The position numbers and the translations under genes are program-made. A stretch of DNA of 64,000 nt, from the NCBI GenBank assembly GCA_014268975.2, contig CP077096.1:5074001-5138000 (forward strand), given 5' to 3'. Each line of letters opens with the position of its first letter. The first letter of the stretch is position 1. This document shows, in pieces, positions 41,893 through 51,496 of the stretch. Source of the DNA: Pseudomonas wayambapalatensis. GTDB lineage: Bacteria; Pseudomonadota; Gammaproteobacteria; Pseudomonadales; Pseudomonadaceae. The notes under the pieces were generated by a model, which did no database searches, was not told the DNA's origin, and saw only the letters and a list, made by a program, of their open reading frames with translations.

Positions 41893-43038
41893 TCAAACCT
41901 GCGCGATCCATTTGCGGTGCGTGTGGATCGACATCAAAACGCCAAACGCTGACAGCAGCGTCACCAACGAAGTTCCGCCATAGCTGATAAAGGGCAACGG
42001 CACACCCACCACGGGCAGCAGGCCACTCACCATACCGATGTTGACGAACACATAAACAAAGAAGGTCATCGTCAGGCTGCCGGCCAGCAACTTGCCGAAC
42101 AGGGTCTGCGCCTGCGCGGTGATGACCAGGCCGCGACCGATCAGCAACAGGTAGATGATCAGCAGCAGGCAGATGCCCACCAGGCCGAATTCCTCACCCA
42201 GCACGGCGATGATGAAGTCGGTGTGGCTTTCGGGCAGAAAGTCCAGATGCGACTGGGTGCCCAGCAGCCAGCCCTTGCCGAACACGCCGCCCGAACCGAT
42301 CGCGGCCTTGGACTGGATGATGTTCCAGCCAGTACCCAGCGGATCGCTCTCGGGGTCGAGGAAGGTCAGGACCCGCTGCTTCTGATAGTCATGCATCACG
42401 AAGAACCACATCGCCACGGCCACCGGTACGGCCGCCGTCACCACGCTGATGATCCAGCGCCAGCGCAGGCCGCCCATGAACAGCACGAACGCACCGGAGG
42501 CAAGGATCAACAGCGCCGTGCCAAGGTCGGGTTGTCGGACGATAAGGATGAACGGCACACCGATCAACACCAGGCTGATTGCCACGTGTTTCAGATGGGG
42601 CGGCAGGGTGCGCTTGGACAGGTACCAGGCGATGGTCGCCGGCATGATGATCTTCATGAACTCCGAGGGCTGGAAACGAATCACCCCGGGAATGTTGATC
42701 CAGCGCGTGGCGCCCATGGCGTTGTGGCCCATCACATCCACCACCACCAGCAACAGCACCCCCGCCACGTAGGCCAGCGGCACCCAGCGTGCCATGAAGC
42801 GCGGCTCGAGCTGGGCGATGATGAACATGGACACCAGGCCGATGCCGAAGGAACTGGCCTGCTTCATCAGCAGGTCCCAGTTCTTGCCGCTGGCCGAATA
42901 GAGGACGAACAGGCTGCCGGCGGCGAGCGTCAGCAGAATGAGCAGCAGAGGACCGTCGACATGGATGCGCTGCAGGAAGCTGGCGCGCCTGCGCATCACG
43001 TCTTCGCTGGAGAGCATGCGATCGAAATTGTTCTTCAC
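41893..43038 (-). CDS. rodA: Peptidoglycan glycosyltransferase RodA
   Basis: A 381-residue SEDS-family polymerase with ten transmembrane helices and FTSW/RODA/SPOVE motifs: NIPGVIRFQPSEFMKIIMPA, RQPDLGTALLILASGAFVLF and FISYGGTSLVTLL. It makes glycan strands in the elongasome together with PBP2. Translation starts at GTG in a GTGA overlap with the mrdA stop. The first ~20 residues are cytoplasmic and charged. Confidence 0.96.
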   Translation of the reverse strand: MKNNFDRMLSSEDVMRRRASFLQRIHVDGPLLLILLTLAAGSLFVLYSASGKNWDLLMKQASSFGIGLVSMFIIAQLEPRFMARWVPLAYVAGVLLLVVVDVMGHNAMGATRWINIPGVIRFQPSEFMKIIMPATIAWYLSKRTLPPHLKHVAISLVLIGVPFILIVRQPDLGTALLILASGAFVLFMGGLRWRWIISVVTAAVPVAVAMWFFVMHDYQKQRVLTFLDPESDPLGTGWNIIQSKAAIGSGGVFGKGWLLGTQSHLDFLPESHTDFIIAVLGEEFGLVGICLLLIIYLLLIGRGLVITAQAQTLFGKLLAGSLTMTFFVYVFVNIGMVSGLLPVVGVPLPFISYGGTSLVTLLSAFGVLMSIHTHRKWIAQV

Positions 43039-44930
43039 GGGGCCGTTTCCTGGGCGACAGTGACAGTGGCAGGGCCAAATTCGGGCTTGAGCCGGCCGTT
43101 TTCGTCGAGTAACCAGGCGTCCATGACCTGGCGCACCACGGGGGCGGCGACACCAGAGCCGGACTCGCCGTTCTCGACCATTACCGAGACCACGATCTTC
43201 GGATCTTCGGCGGGTGCGAAGGCGACGAACAGCGCGTGGTCGCGGTGACGCTCCTGGAGTTTGTTGCGGTCGTACTTCTCGCCCTGCTTGATCGCCACCA
43301 CCTGTGCGGTACCGCTCTTGCCGGCGATACGATATTGCGAGCCGAGCGCGGCCTTGCGCGCCGTGCCGCGCGCGCCGTGCATCACCTGCTCCATGCCATG
43401 GGTGACCCGGGCCCAGTCGTTCTTGTCGCGCAGCACGATGTCTTCCACCGGGTTCTCATCCACCGGCTGCTTGCCCTCGATGGTCTTGGCCAGGTGCGGA
43501 CGGTTCCACTTGCCCTTGTTGGCGATCAGTGCGGTGGCCTGGGCCAGTTGCAGGGGCGTTGCCTGCATGTAGCCCTGGCCAATGCCCAGAATCAGCGTTT
43601 CACCGGGGAACCAGGCCTGGCGGCGGGTGGCGCGCTTCCATTCACGCGAAGGCATCAGCCCGGGCGACTCTTCGAACATGTCCAGCGAGACTTTCTGGCC
43701 GATGCCGAACTTGTTCATGTAGGCCGACAGCCGATCAATCCCCATCTTGTGCGCAAGATCGTAGAAATAGGTGTCGTTAGAACGCATGATCGCCACATCC
43801 AGATCCACCCAGCCATCGCCGGTGCGGTTCCAGTTGCGGTACTTGTGGTCATAGTTGGGCAGTTGGTAATAGCCCGGGTCGAACACCCGACTGCTGGCAT
43901 TGACCACACCGCTGTCCAGGCCGGCGATGGCCACTGCCGGCTTGATGGTCGAGCCCGGAGGATACAGGCCGCGCAGCACGCGGTTGAACAACGGACGATC
44001 GATCGAATCGCGCAGCTCGGCATAGGCCTTGAAGCTGATGCCGGTGACGAACAGGTTGGGATCGAAGCTCGGCTGGCTGACCATCGCCAGCACTTCGCCG
44101 GTGCGCGGGTCGAGGGCGACGATCGCCCCACGGCGGCCTGCCAGCGCCTCTTCGGCGGCCTCCTGCAGCTTGATGTCCAGACTCAGGACAATATCCTTGC
44201 CAGGAATCGGATCGGTGCGCTTGAGCACCCGCAAGACACGGCCGCGAGCGTTGGTCTCGACTTCCTCGTAGCCAACCTGGCCATGCAGGTCGTCCTCGTA
44301 GAAACGCTCGATGCCGGTCTTGCCGATATGGTGGGTGCCGCTGTAGTTCACCGGATCGAGGGACTTGAGTTCCTTCTCGTTGATCCGCCCGACATAGCCC
44401 ACCGAATGAGCGAAATGCGCACCTTGTGGGTAATGCCGCACCAGTTGCGCCGCCACCTCCACCCCGGGAAGACGGAACTGGTTCACGGCGACGCGGGCGA
44501 TCTGCTCCTCGTTCAGTTCGAACAGGATCGGCACCGGCTCGAATGGCCGACGCCCCTGCTTCATGCGGCGCTCGAACAAGGCACGATCATCTTCGCTCAG
44601 CTCGAGCACCTCGATGATGGTGTCCAGCACCTCCTGCCACTTACCCGCGCGTTCGCGGGTCATGGTCAGGCTGAAACTGGGGCGGTTGTCGGCGACGATC
44701 ACACCGTTGCGATCGAAGATCAGCCCACGGGTCGGCGGAATCGGCTGCACATGCACCCGGTTGTTCTCCGACAGCGTCGAGTGGTAGTCGTACTGGATGA
44801 TCTGCAGGTAATACAGGCGCGCGATCAGCACGGACACGAGCAGCATGATCGCCACCGCGCCGACCACGACGCGGTTGCGCACCAGGCGTGCGTCTTTCTC
44901 GTGGTCCTTGAGGCGGATCTGCTGCGGCAT
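43035..44930 (-). CDS. mrdA: Penicillin-binding protein 2
   Basis: A 631-residue transpeptidase of cell elongation, the partner of RodA. It has one N-terminal transmembrane helix (about 22-42), a pedestal domain (PIPPTRGLIFDRNGVIVADN), the active Ser in PPGSTIKPAVAIAG (about 327), SND in IMRSNDTYFYD and KSGT in IAGKSGTAQVV. The rlmH gene lies 17 bp upstream. Confidence 0.96.
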   Translation of the reverse strand: MPQQIRLKDHEKDARLVRNRVVVGAVAIMLLVSVLIARLYYLQIIQYDYHSTLSENNRVHVQPIPPTRGLIFDRNGVIVADNRPSFSLTMTRERAGKWQEVLDTIIEVLELSEDDRALFERRMKQGRRPFEPVPILFELNEEQIARVAVNQFRLPGVEVAAQLVRHYPQGAHFAHSVGYVGRINEKELKSLDPVNYSGTHHIGKTGIERFYEDDLHGQVGYEEVETNARGRVLRVLKRTDPIPGKDIVLSLDIKLQEAAEEALAGRRGAIVALDPRTGEVLAMVSQPSFDPNLFVTGISFKAYAELRDSIDRPLFNRVLRGLYPPGSTIKPAVAIAGLDSGVVNASSRVFDPGYYQLPNYDHKYRNWNRTGDGWVDLDVAIMRSNDTYFYDLAHKMGIDRLSAYMNKFGIGQKVSLDMFEESPGLMPSREWKRATRRQAWFPGETLILGIGQGYMQATPLQLAQATALIANKGKWNRPHLAKTIEGKQPVDENPVEDIVLRDKNDWARVTHGMEQVMHGARGTARKAALGSQYRIAGKSGTAQVVAIKQGEKYDRNKLQERHRDHALFVAFAPAEDPKIVVSVMVENGESGSGVAAPVVRQVMDAWLLDENGRLKPEFGPATVTVAQETAP

Positions 44931-44947
44931 CGGACAGGCTTACGAAG

Positions 44948-45415
44948 TCATTTGTGGTAAGGGTGCCCGGACAACACGGTCCAGGCGCGGTAGATCTGTT
45001 CACCGATGAGTATCCGCACCAACGGGTGCGGCAGGGTCAGCGGCGACAGCGACCAGCGCTGTTCGGCACGGGCGCAGACTTCCGGCGCCAGCCCTTCCGG
45101 GCCGCCCACCATCAGGTTGACCGTACGCGCATCCAGGCGCCAGCGATCCAGCTCGGTCGCCAGTTGCTCGGTGCTCCACGGCTTGCCATGGACTTCGAGC
45201 GTGACGATCCGCTCACCGGGCTGGACCTTGGCCAGCATCGCCTCGCCTTCCTGACGGATCAGGCGGGCAACGTCGGCGTTCTTGCCACGGGTGTTCAGCG
45301 GGATTTCAACCAGCTCCAGCGACAGCTCGGCGGGGAGGCGCTTGGCGTACTCGTGCCAGCCTTCCTCGACCCACTTCGGCATGCGCGAGCCGACCGCGAT
45401 CAGACGCAGACGCAC
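44948..45415 (-). CDS. rlmH: 23S rRNA pseudouridine(1915) N3-methyltransferase
   Basis: A 155-residue SPOUT methyltransferase with LRLIAVGSRMPKWVEEGWHE at the N-terminus and the knot motifs LMVGGPEGLAPEV and SLSPLTLPHPLVRILIGEQI. It methylates pseudouridine 1915 in helix 69 of 23S rRNA. It follows rsfS by 9 bp. Confidence 0.97.
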   Translation of the reverse strand: MRLRLIAVGSRMPKWVEEGWHEYAKRLPAELSLELVEIPLNTRGKNADVARLIRQEGEAMLAKVQPGERIVTLEVHGKPWSTEQLATELDRWRLDARTVNLMVGGPEGLAPEVCARAEQRWSLSPLTLPHPLVRILIGEQIYRAWTVLSGHPYHK

Positions 45416-45424
45416 GGCGGTTCC

Positions 45425-45847
45425 TTATTCCCGATCCTTGAGCTTGTCGGTGAAGTAGTCACTGGCGTTTTCCGGGCTGTGGTGCTTGGCATCAGCAGCA
45501 CGGCTCTGCTCGGCGCCCAGCCACAGACGCTCCAGGTCGTAGAACTGACGGGCAGCGGCGGTCATCATGTGCACGATGACGTCGTTCAGGTCCAGCAGCA
45601 CCCAGTCGCTGTCGCCCTTGCCTTCTTCGCCCAGCGGCTGCGCGCCCTTGGCCTTGACGGCCTCACGGACCTTTTCCAGCATCGCGTTGATCTGGCGGTT
45701 GGAGGTACCGGTGGCAATGATCATGTAGTCGGTGAGGCTGTGCTTGTCGCGCACGTCGATGACCTGGATGTCCTGGGCCTTGACGTCTTCCAGCGCGGCC
45801 TTGGTCAGTTCGACCAGTTCTTCGCCATTGATTTTCTGCTTGGTCAT
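45425..45847 (-). CDS. rsfS: Ribosomal silencing factor RsfS
   Basis: A 140-residue protein that binds uL14 and blocks subunit joining in poor growth. Motifs ALEDVKAQDIQVIDVRDKHS, LTDYMIIATGTSNRQINAM and DSDWVLLDLNDVIVHMM are those of the family. The ATG at 45847 gives the conserved MTKQKINGEELV start; an upstream TTG at 45862 would add only five residues. Confidence 0.95.
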   Translation of the reverse strand: MTKQKINGEELVELTKAALEDVKAQDIQVIDVRDKHSLTDYMIIATGTSNRQINAMLEKVREAVKAKGAQPLGEEGKGDSDWVLLDLNDVIVHMMTAAARQFYDLERLWLGAEQSRAADAKHHSPENASDYFTDKLKDRE

Positions 45848-45892
45848 ATAAAACTCGTTCAACTCGTTGTAATGAGGCGCCCTGCGGCGCCC

Positions 45893-46552
45893 TCAGTTGG
45901 ACACACGGTACAGACCGTGCGCCTCGATGTAGGCCAGTACTGCGTCCGGCACCAGGAACCGAACCGACTTGCCGCTGGCCAGCAGCTGCCGGATCTGTGT
46001 GGCGGACACCGCAAGCGGCGTCTGCCAGACGAACGAAATGTTCCCCGCCGGGCCGGACATGGCGGTGGGATCGCTCTGCGAGCGCGCAGCCAGAAGGTTG
46101 CGCAGCTCGTCGGGGGGTTCGACATCGGCATCCGGGCGCTGCAGCACCAGGATGTGACAATGTTGCAGCAGCTCTTCCCAGCGGTGCCAGCCCGGGAGAC
46201 CACAGAAGGCATCCCAGCCCAGCACCAGGTAGAGCTGGTCGTGCGTGTTCAGTTCGCTGCGGATCGACTCCAGGGTGTCGATGGTGTACGACGGTTTGTC
46301 GCGCGCCAGCTCCCGGGCATCCACGCTCAAGCCCTCGACCCCTTGTACCGCGCTACGCACCATGGCCAGCCGGTCGGTGGCGGCCACCTGCGGGGTGTCG
46401 CGGTGCGGCGGTCGGGCGTTGGGCAGCAGGCGCAACTCGTCCAACCCCATGAACTCGGCCACTTCCAGCGCGCTGCGCAGGTGGCCGATGTGCACCGGGT
46501 CGAATGTGCCGCCAAGAATGCCGATACGCCGGACTGCCGGGGCCTTGCTCAA
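45893..46552 (-). CDS. nadD: Nicotinate-nucleotide adenylyltransferase
   Basis: A 219-residue enzyme of NAD synthesis. The nucleotidyltransferase motif GILGGTFDPVHIGHLRSALE is at the N-terminus and the C-terminal SATQIRQLLASGKSVRFLVP (ISxTxxR-type) is present. Translation probably starts at a TTG (46552) two bases after the proA stop; no ATG or GTG lies between it and the conserved motif. Confidence 0.95.
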   Translation of the reverse strand: MSKAPAVRRIGILGGTFDPVHIGHLRSALEVAEFMGLDELRLLPNARPPHRDTPQVAATDRLAMVRSAVQGVEGLSVDARELARDKPSYTIDTLESIRSELNTHDQLYLVLGWDAFCGLPGWHRWEELLQHCHILVLQRPDADVEPPDELRNLLAARSQSDPTAMSGPAGNISFVWQTPLAVSATQIRQLLASGKSVRFLVPDAVLAYIEAHGLYRVSN

Positions 46553-46553
46553 C

Positions 46554-47819
46554 TCAGCAGGACCCGCGCAACTGACCGTCGCCGATCACCACGTACTTCT
46601 CGCAAGTCAGCCCTTCCAGGCCGACCGGACCGCGGGCGTGCAGCTTATCGGTGGAAATCCCGATCTCCGCACCCAGGCCATACTCGAAGCCATCGGCAAA
46701 GCAGGTCGGGGTGTTGAACATGACCGACGCCGAATCGACCTCGGCCATGAAGCGCCGCGCGTTACCCTGGTGCTCGGTGGCGATCGAGTCGGTGTGGTGC
46801 GAGCCATAGTGATTGATGTGCTCGATGGCCGGATCCAGGCCATCGACGATGCGGATCGACAGGATCGCATCCAGGTACTCGGTGTGCCAGTCGTCCTCAG
46901 TGGCCGGCTTGGCGGCGATGATCGCCCGGGTGCGCTCGCAGCCACGCAGCTCGACACCCTTCTCTTCGAAGCGGCGGGCCATGTCCGGCAGGAACGCCTG
47001 GGCCACGCTGGCGTCGACCAGCAGCGTCTCCATGGCGCCACAGATGCCATAGCGGTAGGTCTTGGCGTTGAAGGCGATGCGCGCGGCCTTTTCCAGGTCG
47101 GCGTGGGCATCGACATAAACGTGACAGATGCCGTCCAGGTGCTTGATCACCGGCACGCGCGCATCGCGGCTGATACGTTCGATCAGGCCACGGCCACCAC
47201 GCGGGACGATGACATCGACGAACTCCGGCATGCTGATCAGCGCACCGACGGCTTCGCGGTCGGTGGTTTCGACCACCTGTACCACGGCTGATGGCAGGCC
47301 GGCTTCGGCCAGGCCGCGCTGGATGCAGGTGGCGATGGCGCGATTGGAGTGGATGGCTTCCGAGCCGCCACGCAGGATGGTCGCATTGCCGGACTTCAGG
47401 CACAGGCTGGCAGCGTCGATGGTCACGTTCGGGCGAGACTCGTAGATGATGCCGATCACACCGAGCGGTACGCGCATCTTGCCAACCTGGATGCCCGACG
47501 GACGGTAGCTCATGTCGCGGATCGCACCGACCGGGTCCGGCAGCGCAGCCACCTGGCGCAGGCCGGTAATCATGCCATCGATGCGCGCCGGGGTGAGGGC
47601 CAGACGGTCCAGCAGTGCTGGCTCCAGGCCATTGGCACGGCCTGCGGCGAGGTCCTGTTCGTTGGCTGCGGTCAGCTCGGCGCGGGCAGCGTCGAGCGCG
47701 TCGGCAGCGGCCTGCAGGGCGCGATTCTTCTGCGCAGTGCTGGCGCGGCCGATCACCCGCGAGGCCTCACGGGCGGCGCGACCCAGGCGGGTCATGTAGT
47801 CAAGAACGGACTCGGTCAT
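46554..47819 (-). CDS. proA: Glutamate-5-semialdehyde dehydrogenase (gamma-glutamyl phosphate reductase)
   Basis: A 421-residue enzyme of proline synthesis, reducing gamma-glutamyl phosphate. Motifs VPLGVIGIIYESRPNVTIDA, LKSGNATILRGGSEAIHSN and the active-site Cys region NAKTYRYGICGAMETLLVD are present. The ATG at 47819 starts MTESVLDYMTRLGRAAREAS; further upstream the frame crosses non-coding DNA. It appears to head the minus-strand cluster proA-nadD-rsfS-rlmH-mrdA-rodA-mltB-rlpA. Confidence 0.97.
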   Translation of the reverse strand: MTESVLDYMTRLGRAAREASRVIGRASTAQKNRALQAAADALDAARAELTAANEQDLAAGRANGLEPALLDRLALTPARIDGMITGLRQVAALPDPVGAIRDMSYRPSGIQVGKMRVPLGVIGIIYESRPNVTIDAASLCLKSGNATILRGGSEAIHSNRAIATCIQRGLAEAGLPSAVVQVVETTDREAVGALISMPEFVDVIVPRGGRGLIERISRDARVPVIKHLDGICHVYVDAHADLEKAARIAFNAKTYRYGICGAMETLLVDASVAQAFLPDMARRFEEKGVELRGCERTRAIIAAKPATEDDWHTEYLDAILSIRIVDGLDPAIEHINHYGSHHTDSIATEHQGNARRFMAEVDSASVMFNTPTCFADGFEYGLGAEIGISTDKLHARGPVGLEGLTCEKYVVIGDGQLRGSC

Positions 47820-48127
47820 GGGTTCGGTGTCTTGGCGAAGGGGAAATCGGCTGATTATAACTGCCGCGCTCGGGTACGCCCAGCGGCGGGTGGCGGATGG
47901 TAGAAGATGGCAGCGGAAATATGTAGGAAAGATGTAACTGAGGGTATCGGAATTGACCCACTTCGGCGTCGACCTTTTCGCGGGCAAGCCCGCTCCTACC
48001 GGGAGTGGCGTAGCCTGGGGCGACGCGGACTAAACCCTGGGAAGATCAACCTGGTTACAACCTGGTTCAGCCTCGATTAAGCCTTTCATTGCTATCATCC
48101 CCGCCTTCGCCACCACGAACCGCCAAC
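47820..48127. other. Intergenic region between proA and the glycosylase gene
   Basis: This 308-bp divergent gap holds no gene. It should contain the proA promoter on the minus strand and the glycosylase promoter on the plus strand, but no convincing -35/-10 pair was picked out. It contains a single REP (47975-48001) and a short direct repeat (AACCTGGTT at about 48048 and 48059). Confidence 0.6.
47975..48001. repeat. Single REP copy
   Basis: TTTCGCGGGCAAGCCCGCTC followed by CTACC, one putida-type REP without a facing partner. Confidence 0.75.
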
Positions 48128-48814
48128 ATGCCCGTCCCCTGCCCGGCCCGCGCCCTGCCCGACCGCTTTTTCGACCGCGATGCCCAGACCCTCGCCCGCG
48201 AGTTGCTCGGCAAGGTCATCCGCCACCGCCACGGCGATCTGTGGCTGGCCGCCCGCATCATCGAGACCGAAGCCTACTACCTCACCGACAAGGGCAGCCA
48301 CGCCTCGCTCGGCTATACGGAAAAGCGCAAGGCGCTGTTCCTCGACGGCGGGCACATCTACATGTACTACGCCCGCGGCGGCGACTCGTTGAACTTCAGC
48401 GCCCACGGGCCGGGCAACGCGGTGTTGATCAAGTCGGCCTACCCCTGGGTCGACGCCCTCTCCGATGACAACAGCCTGGCGCAGATGCAGTTGAACAACC
48501 CGGACGCCAACGGCAACCTGCGCCCGGCAGAGCGCCTGTGCGCCGGCCAGACCCTGCTGTGCCGCGCCCTGGGCCTGAAGGTGCCGGACTGGGACGCCCG
48601 CCGTTTCGACCCGCAGGGGCTCTATGTCGAAGATTGCGCAATCAATGTGCCACGCGTGATCCAGACCACCCGCCTGGGCATCCCCCACGGCCGCGACGAG
48701 CACCTGCCGTACCGCTTCGTGGACGCCGAATTCGCCCGTTTCTGCACCCGGAACCCGCTACGCCGGGGCCAGGTCGAAGGACGGGATTTCTTCATTCTGG
48801 AACAAGGAAACTGA
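48128..48814 (+). CDS. DNA-3-methyladenine glycosylase (AAG/MPG family)
   Basis: A 228-residue base-excision repair glycosylase of the mammalian AAG/MPG family, not the E. coli Tag or AlkA type. Family motifs are RIIETEAYYLTDKGSHASLG (catalytic Glu), GHIYMYYARGGDSLNFSAHG and LCAGQTLLCRALGL. It removes alkylated purines. The ATG at 48128 is chosen over an upstream ATG whose extension is not conserved. It precedes the DedA-PAP2 gene by only 4 bp. Confidence 0.92.
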   Translation: MPVPCPARALPDRFFDRDAQTLARELLGKVIRHRHGDLWLAARIIETEAYYLTDKGSHASLGYTEKRKALFLDGGHIYMYYARGGDSLNFSAHGPGNAVLIKSAYPWVDALSDDNSLAQMQLNNPDANGNLRPAERLCAGQTLLCRALGLKVPDWDARRFDPQGLYVEDCAINVPRVIQTTRLGIPHGRDEHLPYRFVDAEFARFCTRNPLRRGQVEGRDFFILEQGN

Positions 48815-48818
48815 CACC

Positions 48819-50135
48819 ATGAGCCAATGGCTCGACAGCCTGACCGGCTGGCTCAGCGCCAACCCGCAGTGGCTTGGCCTGGCCATCTTCCTGATCGCCT
48901 GCATCGAGTGCCTGGCCATCGCCGGCATCATCGTGCCCGGCACGGTGCTGCTGTTCGCTGTAGCGGTGCTGGCCGGCAGCGGCACCTTCAGCCTGGGCGA
49001 GACGCTGCTGCTGGGCTTTCTCGGCGGCATGCTCGGTGACGCCATGTCGTACGCCATCGGCAAGTACTTCCACCAGAACATCCGGCGCCTGCCGCTGCTG
49101 CGCCACCACCCCGAATGGATCGGCAGCGCCGAAACCTACTTCCAGCGCTACGGTATCGCCAGCCTGCTGATAGGCCGCTTCATCGGCCCGCTGCGGCCGA
49201 TGCTGCCGATGGTTGCTGGCATGTTCGACATGCCATTGCCGCGCTTCATCGCCGTCAGCCTGGTGGCCGGTGCTGGCTGGTCGGTGGCCTACCTGCTGCC
49301 TGGTTGGGCCACCGGTGCCGCCATGCGCCTGCCGCTGCCGGAAGGCTTCTGGCTGGATGCGGGGATCGTCGCCGGTGGCTTGGCGGTGCTGGTGGCCCTG
49401 AGCTTCAACGCCAGCATCCGCGACCAGCGCCACGGCACCCGCCTGATCGCCGGCCTGAGCCTGGTAGCACTGGCGGGCGTATTTCTCGGCTGGCCCTACT
49501 TGCACGAGTTCGACCAGGGCGTGATGACCCTCGTCCAGGAGCATCGCAGCAAGGCGTTCGACAGCGCCGTGGTCATCGTCACCCGCCTGGGCGACTTCAA
49601 GACCCAGTTCTTCCTCGGCGGCCTGCTGACCGGCCTCCTGCTCCTGGCGCGGCAATGGCGCCATGCACTGTTCGCCGGGGGCGCACTGATCGGCACCGCG
49701 CTGTGCAACGGCTCGCTGAAATGGCTGTTCGCCCGGGCGCGCCCGGAAGTACTGGCCGATCCACTGACCAGCTACAGCATGCCCAGCGGGCATAGCTCGG
49801 CATCCTTTGCGTTCTTCCTGGTACTGGCGGTGCTGGCCGGTCGCGGCCAGCCGCCGCGCATGCGCCTGACCTGGGTGCTGCTGGGGGTGCTGCCAGCGCT
49901 GTCGATCGCGCTGTCACGGGTGTACCTGGGTGTGCACTGGCCCACCGACATCCTGGCCGGGGCCTTGCTGGCGTGCTGCGTGTGTGCGGCCAGTCTGACG
50001 CTGGTGCAGTATCGCGAGCCACTGAGGGCAATGCCGCAGAAGGTGTGGTGGCTGATCTTGCCGGCGTGTATCGCGCTGCTGGCGTTCTTCGCCATGCACT
50101 CGTTGCCCAAGGCATTGCTGCGCTATCAGTATTGA
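48819..50135 (+). CDS. DedA-PAP2 fusion membrane phosphatase
   Basis: A 438-residue polytopic protein. The N-terminal half (about 1-190) is a DedA/VTT domain (CIECLAIAGIIVPGTVLLFA, LIGRFIGPLRPMLPMVAGMF) and the C-terminal half (about 210-400) is a PAP2 phosphatase with KWLFARARPE, PSGHSSASFAF and SRVYLGVHWPTDILAG. PAP2 enzymes dephosphorylate lipids such as undecaprenyl pyrophosphate or phosphatidate. The DedA part may transport the lipid, as proposed for undecaprenyl phosphate recycling; this is inferred. Such fusions are known in Pseudomonas. Confidence 0.92.
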   Translation: MSQWLDSLTGWLSANPQWLGLAIFLIACIECLAIAGIIVPGTVLLFAVAVLAGSGTFSLGETLLLGFLGGMLGDAMSYAIGKYFHQNIRRLPLLRHHPEWIGSAETYFQRYGIASLLIGRFIGPLRPMLPMVAGMFDMPLPRFIAVSLVAGAGWSVAYLLPGWATGAAMRLPLPEGFWLDAGIVAGGLAVLVALSFNASIRDQRHGTRLIAGLSLVALAGVFLGWPYLHEFDQGVMTLVQEHRSKAFDSAVVIVTRLGDFKTQFFLGGLLTGLLLLARQWRHALFAGGALIGTALCNGSLKWLFARARPEVLADPLTSYSMPSGHSSASFAFFLVLAVLAGRGQPPRMRLTWVLLGVLPALSIALSRVYLGVHWPTDILAGALLACCVCAASLTLVQYREPLRAMPQKVWWLILPACIALLAFFAMHSLPKALLRYQY

Positions 50136-50179
50136 AGTGATGCGCGGGTTGCCGGCCCTGACGCTGGCAACCCGCAACT

Positions 50180-50770
50180 TCAGGCGAACAACTCGCCCTG
50201 AATCCGCTCCAGCAGCGCCTGGATCGCCTCCAGCCGCTGCGCCGGCGAGTCGATCGCCAGCAGATCGATCTTGTCTTCTTCCATGAACGGCAGCAGGTAC
50301 GCCAGTTGGTTGGCCAGCGACTGGCGCCCGTCCACCTCGCGCGGCATGTCCAGCGCCTCGACCATCGGGTGCTCGCCCAGCGCGACCAGCAGCGCCAGCA
50401 GGTCATCATCCTGCTCGCCCAGCGGGCTGTCGCTCAGCTCGGCCAGCCACTGCACCTCGCCGACCATCAACTGATCCTTGAGCACATCGGTCTGCTCCAC
50501 CCTGAAGCGCCGCACACCTTCGACGCGAATGCCCAGCAGGCCGTTGCCCTGCTGCACGAAGTCGCGGATCAACGCCTCGCAGCCGAACGCAGCGATGCCA
50601 GCCGGCGCCTTGCCCACCTGCTCGCCTTCGAGAATGCACACCACCCCGAAACCTTCGCCCTGCTTCATGCAGCGGCCGATCATGTCCAGGTAACGCGCCT
50701 CGAAGATCTGCAAGTCCAGCAGGCAGCCGGGGAACAGCACGGTATTGAGGGGGAACAGCGGTAACGTCAT
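50180..50770 (-). CDS. Lon N-terminal (LON substrate-binding) domain protein
   Basis: A 196-residue protein consisting of a stand-alone LON_substr_bdg domain (TLPLFPLNTVLFPGCLLDLQ, EARYLDMIGRCMKQGEGFGV). No ATPase or protease domain follows. Function unknown; it could act as an adaptor for proteolysis. It is 9 bp from lrgB and probably shares its transcript. Confidence 0.92.
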   Translation of the reverse strand: MTLPLFPLNTVLFPGCLLDLQIFEARYLDMIGRCMKQGEGFGVVCILEGEQVGKAPAGIAAFGCEALIRDFVQQGNGLLGIRVEGVRRFRVEQTDVLKDQLMVGEVQWLAELSDSPLGEQDDDLLALLVALGEHPMVEALDMPREVDGRQSLANQLAYLLPFMEEDKIDLLAIDSPAQRLEAIQALLERIQGELFA

Positions 50771-50779
50771 CTCGACTCC

Positions 50780-51496
50780 TCAAGCCACCAGACTGACTGC
50801 CAGCGGCAGGAACACCGCCGTGGCCACGCCCATCAGGCTCATCGCCAGTGCGGCAAAAGCGCCGCATTCATCACTTTCCTGCAAGGCCGCCGAGGTGCCC
50901 ACCGCGTGTGCGGTGACGCCCAGGGCCATACCCCGCGCCTCGGGGCTGAGCACACCACAGCGCGTCAGCAGGGCCGGACCGAAGATGGCGCCGATCACCC
51001 CGGTGATCAGCACGAATACCGCCGCCAATGCCGCTACGCCACCGATCTGCTCGGCCACCAGCATGGCGATGGGCGAGGTCACCGACTTGGGCGCCATGGT
51101 CATCAGGATCATGTGTTCGGCGCCGAACCACCAGCCCAGCGTCACGCAGGCCAAGGTGGCGAACACTCCCCCGATTACCAGCGTAGTAAAGATCGGCCAG
51201 AACAGTTGGCGGATACGCCGCAGGTTGAGATAGAGCGGGACCGCCAGGGCCACAGTGGCCGGTCCGAGGAGAATATTGAGGATTTCGGTGCTGCGCTTGT
51301 ACTCGCTGTAGTCGATGCCACACGCCAGCAGCACACCGATCAGGACCAGCATCGACACCAACACCGGTTGCAGGAAGATCCAACGGGTGCGCTCGTAGCC
51401 GGCAAGTACCAGTTGGTAAACCCCAAGCGTGATACCGATCCCGAACAACGGGTGGTGAATGACGGCTTGCAATGCACCCTGCCAGTCGAGGCTCAT
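50780..51496 (-). CDS. lrgB: LrgB/CidB-family membrane protein
   Basis: A 238-residue protein with about seven transmembrane helices, of the LrgB family (NPLF-like GIGITLGVYQLVLAGYERTR, APKSVTSPIAMLVAEQIGGV, GVTAHAVGTSAALQESDECG). It pairs with a CidA/LrgA holin-like protein; together they modulate murein hydrolase activity or export small metabolites. Its ATG overlaps the cidA-like stop (ATGA). Confidence 0.93.
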   Translation of the reverse strand: MSLDWQGALQAVIHHPLFGIGITLGVYQLVLAGYERTRWIFLQPVLVSMLVLIGVLLACGIDYSEYKRSTEILNILLGPATVALAVPLYLNLRRIRQLFWPIFTTLVIGGVFATLACVTLGWWFGAEHMILMTMAPKSVTSPIAMLVAEQIGGVAALAAVFVLITGVIGAIFGPALLTRCGVLSPEARGMALGVTAHAVGTSAALQESDECGAFAALAMSLMGVATAVFLPLAVSLVA